A stretch of DNA of 6,887 nt from Verrucomicrobiota bacterium (GTDB lineage Bacteria; Verrucomicrobiota; Verrucomicrobiia; Opitutales; Opitutaceae), in assembly GCA_030916665.1 (NCBI GenBank), contig JAUPWC010000200.1, positions 1 to 6,887 of the forward strand, in the 5' to 3' direction. Position 1 is the first letter of the stretch. Every line of letters starts with the position of its first letter. Below the pieces are notes generated by a model. The model made no database searches. It was not told the DNA's origin and was given only the letters and a program-made list of their open reading frames with translations. Shown piece after piece: positions 1 to 4,894 of the stretch. A program made the position numbers and the translations under genes.

Positions 1-1
1 G

Positions 2-91
2 CAGATCAAGAGGCTCCTGCCGGGCTCGGAAAATCCCACCCTCCTGCCGCTCGCCGGCGCCGACACGAAGGTCGCCCTGCACGCCGTCGAG
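2..91 (+). pseudogene. HisG C-terminal (HisG_C) fragment on the opposite strand
   Basis: Plus frame 2 reads QIKRLLPGSENPTLL, then PLAGADTKVALHAVE. This matches the C-terminal regulatory domain of long-form HisG (E. coli: LLPGAERPTILPLAG, then RVAMHMV). It faces the remainder of hisG head-on. Homology stops at about base 88-91, inside CTGCACGCCGTCGAG. Read on the minus strand, that same sequence encodes the LDGVQ end of the catalytic part. The usual continuation (a VFWETLEKLKA-like segment) is absent. So the fragment is either the inside of a small inversion or one arm of a chimeric contig end. Its presence indicates the long, octahistidine-independent HisG type. The left part of the fragment is cut by the window edge. 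Confidence 0.8.
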
Positions 92-742
92 GCGGCGGAG
101 GACGATCTCGAGGGCGTGCGCCTTCTCGGTGTTGAGCGGGCGCGCGTTGCGGATGAGGGCGGCGGTGCTCTTGAAGATGGTCTCGACGGCGCGGAGCTTG
201 TTGGCCTCGAGGGTGGAGCCGCTGGAGACGAGGTCGCAGATGACGTCGGCGAGGCCGAGGCGCGGGGCGATCTCGACGGAGCCGCTGAGCGTAACGACCT
301 CGGCTGACACGCCCTGTTGGGCGAGGTAGCGCTTGGTCAGCTGCGGGTAGGAGGTCGCGATGCGCAGGCCGGCGAGATCCTTGATGCCGGCGTAGGGGCG
401 TTCCTCGGGGAGGGCGATGGCGAGGCGGCAGCCGCCGAAGTCGAGCACGCGCTCGGCGACGTAGGCGTGGGCCGTGCCGCGTTCGAGGGCGGATTCCTCA
501 AGGACGTTCTGGCCGACGATGCCGAGGTCGCACACGCCATCCATGACGAGTTGCGGGATGTCGTCGTCGCGCACGAAGAGGAGATCCAGCGGGAAGTTGT
601 CGGCGTGGAGGAGGAGCTTCTCCTTGGGCGACTTGATCTTGATGCCGCAGGCCTTGAGCAGGTCCATGGAATCGGTGTGCAGGCGACCGCTCTTTTGCAC
701 GGCGAGACGGAGGCGGTCTTTGGGAAGGTTGGCGGGAGGCAT
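77..742 (-). CDS. hisG: ATP phosphoribosyltransferase HisG, 5' portion (interrupted at a strand-switch junction)
   Basis: HisG catalyses the first step of histidine synthesis, ATP + PRPP to N1-phosphoribosyl-ATP, in the cytoplasm. From ATG at 742 the protein aligns by eye with E. coli HisG: LRLAVQKSGRL (residues 11-21), VRDDDIPQLVMDGVCDLGI (57-75), LDFGGCRLAIA (100-110), IATSYPQLTKRYL (128-140), and the PRPP-binding loop DLVSSGSTLEAN (170-181). The match continues to RRLDGVQ (216-222, near base 77). Beyond that the minus frame stays open to base 2, but its translation no longer resembles HisG. Instead the C-terminal domain appears on the plus strand at 2-91. The start is fixed by homology; no clear SD precedes it. 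The gene lies 84 nt downstream of an intrinsic terminator and a His-rich leader peptide, so it is probably attenuated. About 222 of roughly 295 expected residues are present. Confidence 0.93.
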
Positions 743-826
743 GGGCGGAAAGTAAAAGGTGAAAGGGAGAGTGAAAAGGGAGGGAGTCGGAGAGCCAAGC
801 GCGGGGCGGCCTTATGCCGGGACATT

Positions 827-859
827 AAAAACCCCGGCGGGACATGCCAGCCGGGGTTT
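827..859 (-). terminator. Intrinsic terminator of the his attenuator
   Basis: On the minus strand a 10-bp perfect stem, AAACCCCGGC (850-859) with GCCGGGGTTT (829-838), encloses an 11-nt loop. It ends in five T residues (827-831, the first three of which belong to the stem). It lies between the His leader peptide and hisG, so it is placed to stop hisG transcription when histidine is plentiful. It could also work weakly in the plus direction, but no plus-strand gene ends here. Confidence 0.85.
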
Positions 860-919
860 CGGGAAAGTCGTTTCATCACCCAGGAAGGCACATCGTGGCC
901 TTCCCGCGCCGGGAAGGCG

Positions 920-952
920 TCAAACGGGGTGGTGATGATGGTGGAGTTTCAT
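920..952 (-). CDS. hisL: Histidine operon leader peptide (MKLHHHHHPV)
   Basis: A minus-strand mini-ORF reads ATG AAA CTC CAC CAT CAT CAC CAC CCC GTT TGA, giving MKLHHHHHPV with five consecutive His codons. It lies 178 nt upstream of the hisG start, with stem-loops and an intrinsic terminator between. The position and composition are those of the enterobacterial hisL peptide, which carries seven His codons in a row. By that model, low charged tRNA-His stalls the ribosome on the His run and favours an antiterminator, so hisG is transcribed. No good SD lies before the ATG (upstream bases GCGTTCTCGA), which fits the weak SD use elsewhere in the window. Both CAC and CAT codons are used. The peptide is probably only a sensor with no function of its own. 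It has only 11 codons, but a chance His5 run in exactly this place is very unlikely. Confidence 0.88.
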   Translation of the reverse strand: MKLHHHHHPV

Positions 953-1019
953 TCGAGAACGCGAAGAAGCCCGCTAATCTGGGACGGGGCAAGATTTTTC
1001 TCCGAAGGCTCTTCGAGGC

Positions 1020-1066
1020 AAAAACCGCCGGAGCGAGGGCGTCCTGGCCCCAATTGCGGGGAGGAC
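1020..1066 (-). terminator. Possible terminator after the radical SAM gene
   Basis: Seven bases past the stop codon at 1073, the minus transcript can form GTCCT-CCCC / GGGG-cc-AGGAC (1041-1066), a 9-bp stem with a 2-nt bulge and the loop GCAATT. A five-T run follows only 16 nt later (1020-1024), preceded by a very small CGC/GCG stem. The layout is not canonical. It would separate the radical SAM transcript from the his leader. No convincing -35/-10 pair for the his transcript was found between here and 952. Confidence 0.4.
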
Positions 1067-1072
1067 AGCCGA

Positions 1073-2164
1073 TTACAACAATTCCAACTGCACGCCGTCG
1101 GGGCGGCGGAAATGGGCGGTGGAGAGCCGGATGTCGTCGCGGTTGAGGCCGGCGCGGCGGGCGGAAACCGCGAAGAGCTGTTTGATCTGCTCGGCGAAGA
1201 TACCCTCGCCGCGCATGCGTGCGCCGAAGCTGGCGTCGTAGAGTTTGCCGCCGCGCAGCTCGCGGAGGCGGGCGACCACGCGGTCTTTCTTCGACGGCGC
1301 ATGGGTGTCGAGCCAGGCGAGAAACACGTCCTTCACGGCGTAGGGCAGGCGCAGCACGACGTAGTTGGCACGTCTCGCTCCGGCGGCGGCCACGGCGTCG
1401 AGGATGGCCGGGACCTCGTGGTCGGTGAGGCCGGGGATGATGGGCGCGACCATGACGCCAACGGGCACGCCGGCAGCGGCGAGCAGGCGGATCGCACGCA
1501 GGCGATGCTCGGGCCGGGCGGCGCGGGGTTCGAGTTTGCCCGCGAGCTCGGCGTCGAGGGTGGTGACGCTCACGTAAACCATCGCGCAGTCGTGGCGCGC
1601 GAGCTGGGCGAGCAGGTCGAGGTCGCGGGTGACGAGGAAATTCTTGGTGATGATGCCGACGGGCTGGCGAAACTCGGCCATCACCTTGAGGCAGGCGCGT
1701 GTGATCCGGAAGCGCCGCTCGGCGGGCTGGTAGCAGTCGGTGACGCCGCTCATGCCGATGGGCTCGGGCCGCCATTTGCGCGACGAGAGTTCGGCGCGAA
1801 GCAACGCGGGTGCGCGCGTCTTCACGAGGATGCGCGTCTCGAAGTCGAGGCCGCTGCTCCAGCCGAGGTATTCGTGGAAGGGCCGCGCGAAGCAGTAGGC
1901 GCAGCCGTGTTCGCAGCCGCGGTAGGCGTTGAGGCTCCAGCCGGCACCGAGGTCGGGGCTGTCGTAGCGGTTGAGGATCGTCTCGGTGGCGTCCTCGTAG
2001 AACTGCGTGCGCGGGTGCGGACGTTCGACGGGCACGCCATGTTCGTCGAACTCGCCGTAGTCGGGATCGGCCTCGGCGGTGAGCGGCTCGAAGCGGTTGG
2101 CCGGGTTCAGCGCGGTGCCGCGGCCCGGGGCGGGTGCGAGAGCGGGGTCGGGGCGCGGCGTCAT
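1073..2164 (-). CDS. PA0069/Rv2578c-family radical SAM protein (SplB-like)
   Basis: From the chosen start the protein has 363 residues, typical of the PA0069 family of SplB-like radical SAM enzymes. The cluster motif is C84-x3-C88-x2-C91 within YRGCEHGCAYCFARP, which binds a 4Fe-4S cluster and S-adenosylmethionine. The N-terminal NRFEPL and the stretch TQFYEDATETILNRYDSPDLG are family hallmarks. Downstream are MSGVTDCYQPAERRF, with PVGIITKN and APIIPGLTDHE in the barrel. The substrate is unknown; these proteins are often annotated simply as radical SAM. I chose ATG at 2164 because the open frame upstream to 2287 runs into a palindromic repeat and encodes repeat-derived GGHRPPLQ. No strong SD is visible. 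It is transcribed in the same direction as hisG, but a likely terminator and the his leader separate them. Confidence 0.9.
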   Translation of the reverse strand: MTPRPDPALAPAPGRGTALNPANRFEPLTAEADPDYGEFDEHGVPVERPHPRTQFYEDATETILNRYDSPDLGAGWSLNAYRGCEHGCAYCFARPFHEYLGWSSGLDFETRILVKTRAPALLRAELSSRKWRPEPIGMSGVTDCYQPAERRFRITRACLKVMAEFRQPVGIITKNFLVTRDLDLLAQLARHDCAMVYVSVTTLDAELAGKLEPRAARPEHRLRAIRLLAAAGVPVGVMVAPIIPGLTDHEVPAILDAVAAAGARRANYVVLRLPYAVKDVFLAWLDTHAPSKKDRVVARLRELRGGKLYDASFGARMRGEGIFAEQIKQLFAVSARRAGLNRDDIRLSTAHFRRPDGVQLELL

Positions 2165-2240
2165 GCCATTCACGTTAACGCGCGATGGCGCGACGCCAGA
2201 AACAAAACGGGAGATCGGAAAGTCTCCTGACAGGTTTGGT

Positions 2241-2301
2241 TGTAGCGGCGGTCTGTGACCGCCGGTTCCGCCCGCGTCGGCGGTCATAGACCGCCGCTAC
2301 A
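2241..2301. repeat. REP-like palindromic element (two 24-nt inverted arms)
   Basis: Arm 2241-2264 (TGTAGCGGCGGTCTGTGACC, then GCCG) is the reverse complement of arm 2278-2301 except at one position, with 13 bases between. Each arm is itself a small hairpin (GGCGGTC / GACCGCC). I recognise this motif as a high-copy intergenic repeat in Opitutaceae-like genomes, but only one copy lies in this window. It sits between the radical SAM start and the terminator of the TonB-like gene, and its translation would wrongly extend the radical SAM N-terminus. Confidence 0.75.
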
Positions 2302-2317
2302 GCGGAAACACGAAATC

Positions 2318-2362
2318 CGAAAATGACTGGGCCGCCCTCCGCTTGCGCGAAGGACGGCCCAG
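2318..2362 (-). terminator. Intrinsic terminator of the TonB-like gene
   Basis: Downstream of the stop codon at 2380 the minus transcript forms CTGGGCCGTCCT (2351-2362) with AGGGCGGCCCAG (2327-2338). That is 11 of 12 pairs around a 12-nt loop, followed by the T-rich TCATTTTCGG (2317-2326). Confidence 0.75.
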
Positions 2363-2379
2363 GTTGTTTGCTTTATGGT

Positions 2380-2778
2380 TTAGTTGAACGCGTAACGGGA
2401 GGCACGGTCGAGATGGGCGACAATGTTTACCGGTAGCGCGACCTTGCGGGCGACAGGTTTGCCGTCGACGAGGGCGGGGGAAAACTTCCACCGCGCCACG
2501 GCTTCGGCGACCGTGTTCACCAGCTGGGTATCCACGCCGGGCGTCACCGCCTTGATTTCGGTCGGCTTGCCCGTCGCATCGACGACGAACTCGAGGACCA
2601 CCTGTTGGCCGGCGAAACGATAGCTCACATCGGGCTTAATTACCGAGGTGGGAATCGGGCCGTCGGCGCGATTGCGGTAGGACTCGACATAGGCCGTCTC
2701 CGTGGCATCCGCCGCCTTGAGGGCAAGCGGAGCCAGGAGCAGACCGAGGCTGAGGGTCAGTTTGGATTTGATGTTCAT
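2380..2778 (-). CDS. Secreted stand-alone TonB C-terminal-domain protein
   Basis: A 132-residue protein. It begins with a Sec signal peptide (MNIKSKLTLSLGLLLAPLALKA, charged start and hydrophobic core, likely cut after residue 22). A TonB C-terminal fold follows (about residues 55-120): VVLEFVVDATGKPTEIKAV, then AVARWKFSPALVDGKPVARKV with the family WKF-P core at 97-101. It lacks the N-terminal membrane anchor and proline-rich spacer of true TonB, so it cannot span the periplasm and is unlikely to transduce energy alone. Many such short paralogues occur in Verrucomicrobiota; their role is unknown. ATG at 2778 is preferred over 2835 because GGAG lies 9 nt upstream and the signal peptide starts here. 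The gene is monocistronic, with its own terminator and a long leader. Confidence 0.85.
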   Translation of the reverse strand: MNIKSKLTLSLGLLLAPLALKAADATETAYVESYRNRADGPIPTSVIKPDVSYRFAGQQVVLEFVVDATGKPTEIKAVTPGVDTQLVNTVAEAVARWKFSPALVDGKPVARKVALPVNIVAHLDRASRYAFN

Positions 2779-2787
2779 GGCTTTTAT

Positions 2788-2812
2788 CTCCGCGCGAGGC
2801 GGAGGCTTTTTT
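2788..2812. promoter_or_regulatory. Hairpin covering the SD of the TonB-like gene; also a plus-strand intrinsic terminator
   Basis: In the minus mRNA, CTCCGC (2799-2804) pairs with GCGGAG (2788-2793) around a 5-nt loop. The GGAG in the second arm is the SD of the gene starting at 2778, so folding would block ribosome binding. Read on the plus strand, the same hairpin is followed by GC and six T residues (2807-2812), a good intrinsic terminator. No plus-strand gene ends here. Confidence 0.55.
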
Positions 2813-2819
2813 CTGTTCA

Positions 2820-2905
2820 GGCAGGACACGGCCACCGGCCGGAATGACCGCAGGCTGGGTGTCCCGTTCTGCCACCTCCGGCCCGTTAATCGGCCGCAGG
2901 CGGCA
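2820..2905 (-). promoter_or_regulatory. Structured 5' leader of the TonB-like gene, class unknown
   Basis: On the minus strand, a hairpin at 2905-2870 has 12 pairs, two mismatches and an 8-nt loop. Next comes a closing stem, GGACAC (2859-2864) with GTGTCC (2824-2829), enclosing a CGGCC-GGT-GGCCG hairpin (2829-2841). GGCAG (2869-2873) with CTGCC (2820-2824) could extend the closing stem, but it competes with the first hairpin, so two states are possible. The SD-covering hairpin follows. I could not match this to a known riboswitch. GC-rich DNA folds easily, so this is tentative. Confidence 0.35.
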
Positions 2906-3244
2906 AAAGTCTGCTATGGGGCAACGCCAGGGGCACGGTTTCACAGCCAGCCCGGTGGCCCGACAGAAGCAAATAATTGCACATCAACATAAACCAGGTC
3001 GCTGCCGGCAGCCTCACGCCGGTCGCGACCGAAATTCAAAGAACAGGGAAAGGAACTGCGCCCGGTCGCCACCTTGGCGGACGGCGGCCCTGCGACTGGA
3101 CTCATATTAGCACAGACAGCGCCAGTGTGCGTGTGCCGATCCGGTGAATTTTACAACTTGCAGGCTTATCACTCCTGCGTCCGCGCAGGATTAGACGCCG
3201 CGTAAAGCCTTGAACGCATCGGGTTCCGGCGTGTCGTTAGGGCA
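2906..3244. other. Divergent intergenic region, no gene recognised
   Basis: This lies between the divergent TonB-like and TPR genes and should hold both promoters. Base composition is less GC-rich than in the flanking genes. I see a 6-bp perfect hairpin CCTGCG/CGCAGG (3174-3189) and a GGTCGC/GCGACC inverted repeat (about 2997-3030). There are AT-richer stretches at 2969-2996, 3100-3110 and 3146-3160, but no convincing -35/-10 pair on either strand. Short open frames here have no recognisable content. Confidence 0.5.
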
Positions 3245-4090
3245 ATGTCTTCCCCCGTCCGTTCCGTTGCCGCGGTTTGCCTGTTGTTGCTGGGTCTCAC
3301 CAGCCATGCCGCCGAGACCTTTGCCGAGCGCACCCTCAAGGAGATTGTCGGCCGCCAGAAGAACATCTTCGCCCGGGCCGAGGCCGAGAAGGACAACCTC
3401 GACGAGGCGTGGCTGCGCGGCGAACTCCAGTCGGTCATCAACAGCTACGACGTGCTGATCCAGAAGAACCCCGAGTTCGCCGCCGGGCACGCCGCCTACG
3501 GCCAGCTGCTCGGCCAAGTGGGCATGAACCGCGCCGCGGTCGGCATTCTGCTCAAGGCCAACCAGCTCGACGGCGAGATTCCGATGGTGAAAAACGAGAT
3601 CGGCCGCCTGCTCGCCGAGGATGGCAAACCCGCCGAGGCCCTGCCGTGGATCACCGCCGCCATCAAGCTCGAGCCCAACGAGCCGGTTTACCACTACCAT
3701 CTCGGCAAGCTGCTCACCGAGGCGCGCGACGAACTGATCAGCACGGGCAGCTTCACCCGCGCCAAGCTCGACGAGTCCATGCTGGAAGCCTTCCAGCGCG
3801 CCGCGCAGCTCGCGCCCGACAGGATGGCCTTCGCCTACCGCGCCGCCGAGGCCTACTACGATTTGGAGACGCCGCGCTGGGACGACGCCCTGAAAGCCTG
3901 GGGCGCGCTGGAGGAGAAGGCCGCGCCCGGCCTCGAGCAGCAGACGATGCGCCTGCACGCCGCCAACGTGCTCGGCAAGCTCGGCCGCCGCGACCACGCG
4001 CGCGCCCTGCTCATCACCGTCACCGAAGCCCCGCTCCAGAAGCAGAAGCAGACTTTGCTGGACGAACTGGCGGCCGCCGCCGCAAAGTAA
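3245..4090 (+). CDS. Secreted tetratricopeptide-repeat protein
   Basis: A 281-residue protein with an N-terminal signal peptide (MSSPVRSVAAVCLLLLGLTSHA, likely cut after residue 22). Helical TPR-type repeats follow at about 60-93, 97-127, 128-160 and 174-208, with a weaker unit near 213-245. The third is the clearest (EALPWITAAIKLEPNEPVYHYHLGKLL). The C-terminus ends in an alanine run. TPR domains are protein-binding scaffolds; no enzymatic motif is visible, so no specific function is assigned. It is first in a tight operon with the rhomboid-like protein (6-nt gap) and prmB. AGGG sits only 2 nt before the ATG, too close for a good SD; the signal peptide supports this start. Confidence 0.85.
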   Translation: MSSPVRSVAAVCLLLLGLTSHAAETFAERTLKEIVGRQKNIFARAEAEKDNLDEAWLRGELQSVINSYDVLIQKNPEFAAGHAAYGQLLGQVGMNRAAVGILLKANQLDGEIPMVKNEIGRLLAEDGKPAEALPWITAAIKLEPNEPVYHYHLGKLLTEARDELISTGSFTRAKLDESMLEAFQRAAQLAPDRMAFAYRAAEAYYDLETPRWDDALKAWGALEEKAAPGLEQQTMRLHAANVLGKLGRRDHARALLITVTEAPLQKQKQTLLDELAAAAAK

Positions 4091-4096
4091 CCCGAC

Positions 4097-4891
4097 ATGG
4101 GTTTCCTCAACCGCCTGGAGCGCGCCTTCGGCCGCTTCGCCATCCCCAATCTCTCCCTCTACCTCGTCGCGGCGCAGGTGATCGTGCTGACTCTGGCGTT
4201 GTTCGGCCGGCCGGACATCCTGCGACAGATCGCCCTGATGCCGGCGCTGGTGCTGGAAGGGCAGGCTTGGCGGGTCGTGACCTTTCTGTTCGTGCCGCCG
4301 GCGAACCTCGCCAACTTCGGGTCGTTCGACGCCATGTTCCTGGCCTTCGCCTGGTATCTGTTCTACATGATGGGCTCCGCGCTCGAGCAGCATTGGGGGG
4401 TGTTTCGCTACAACCTCTTCCTCTTCATCGGCTGGATCCTGACGGTGGGGGTGGCATTCCTGACCCCGTATCATTTGGCGACCAACCTCTTCCTCGCCGG
4501 CAGCGTCTTCCTGGCCTTTGCGTTCCTGAACCCTGATTTCGAGATGCTGCTGTTCTTCATTTTGCCGGTGAAGATCAAGTGGCTCGCGCTGATCCAGTGG
4601 CTGCTCTACGGCTACGAGTTTGCCACCGGCGACTGGTCCGTGCGGCTGGCGGTGCTGGCGGCCGTGGGCAACTTCCTCGTGTTTTTCACCGGCGAGATCA
4701 TCCAGCGGATGAAGACCGGCCGACGTCGCATGGAGCATCAGGCGCGTCAGGCCGCGGCCCGCGACAACGACGAGCCGCGGCACACCTGCGTGGTCTGCGG
4801 CAAGAACGACCGCACGCACCCGAGGGAAGAGTTTCGTTACTCGGACGACGACCGTTGCTACTGCGCCGAGCATCGGCCGAAAAAAAACTGA
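4097..4891 (+). CDS. Rhomboid-like polytopic membrane protein with C-terminal Cys/His cluster, probably catalytically inactive
   Basis: A 264-residue protein with about six hydrophobic segments (near 18-36, 76-96, 105-123, 127-145, 150-170, 182-201). WRVVTFLFVPP (58-68) and YMMGSALEQHWG (90-101) resemble the rhomboid W-R-x-x-T and G-x-x-x-E-x-x-W-G features. The rhomboid catalytic serine motif GxSG is absent; LAGSVFLAF (133-141) stands at the equivalent place, and no catalytic His is obvious. So this is likely a pseudoprotease of the derlin/iRhom kind, possibly a membrane chaperone. After a basic linker, C231-x2-C234 and C254-x-C256-x2-H259 form a possible metal site on the cytoplasmic or periplasmic face. 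The TPR stop lies 6 nt upstream and prmB starts 3 nt downstream, so the three are cotranscribed. Confidence 0.75.
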   Translation: MGFLNRLERAFGRFAIPNLSLYLVAAQVIVLTLALFGRPDILRQIALMPALVLEGQAWRVVTFLFVPPANLANFGSFDAMFLAFAWYLFYMMGSALEQHWGVFRYNLFLFIGWILTVGVAFLTPYHLATNLFLAGSVFLAFAFLNPDFEMLLFFILPVKIKWLALIQWLLYGYEFATGDWSVRLAVLAAVGNFLVFFTGEIIQRMKTGRRRMEHQARQAAARDNDEPRHTCVVCGKNDRTHPREEFRYSDDDRCYCAEHRPKKN

Positions 4892-4894
4892 CCC

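Larger units (their letters stand above)
826..952 (-). promoter_or_regulatory. his attenuator leader region (alternative RNA stems)
   Basis: On the minus transcript, directly after the leader stop, comes a perfect 9-bp stem: GCCTTCCCG (910-918) with CGGGAAGGC (898-906), 3-nt loop. The second arm can instead pair with GCCTTCC (883-889), 7 bp, or with ACTTTCCCG (860-868) including a wobble. Part of the His-codon run, CATCACC (931-937), is complementary to GGTGATG (874-880). Finally CCTGGGT (878-884) can pair imperfectly with ACCCCGG inside the 5' arm of the terminator (829-859), a possible antiterminator. So ribosome position on the leader would select between terminator and antiterminator. The pairings are seen by eye; no folding energies were computed. 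Confidence 0.8.

Noticed and set aside
337..891. Minus-strand ORF starting inside the his leader (MPSWVMKRLSRNPGW...)
   Set aside because: It overlaps the attenuator and hisG in another frame and has low-complexity Ser/Pro/Arg content. Ribosomes reading it would disrupt the terminator.
317..2230. Long plus-strand open frame of 637 codons
   Set aside because: It is antisense to both hisG and the radical SAM gene, which have clear family motifs. Its composition (Gly/Ala/Glu/Val-rich without motifs) is that of a GC-rich shadow frame.
2165..2287. Longer radical SAM N-terminus from ATG 2287
   Set aside because: The extra 41 residues come largely from a palindromic repeat and are not family-like. 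ATG 2164 gives the usual start before NRFEPL.
2820..2990. Known riboswitch (cobalamin, cyclic-di-GMP, SAM, glycine) before the TonB-like gene
   Set aside because: I looked for the conserved boxes of these classes on the minus strand and found none convincing, so only an unclassified structured leader is reported.
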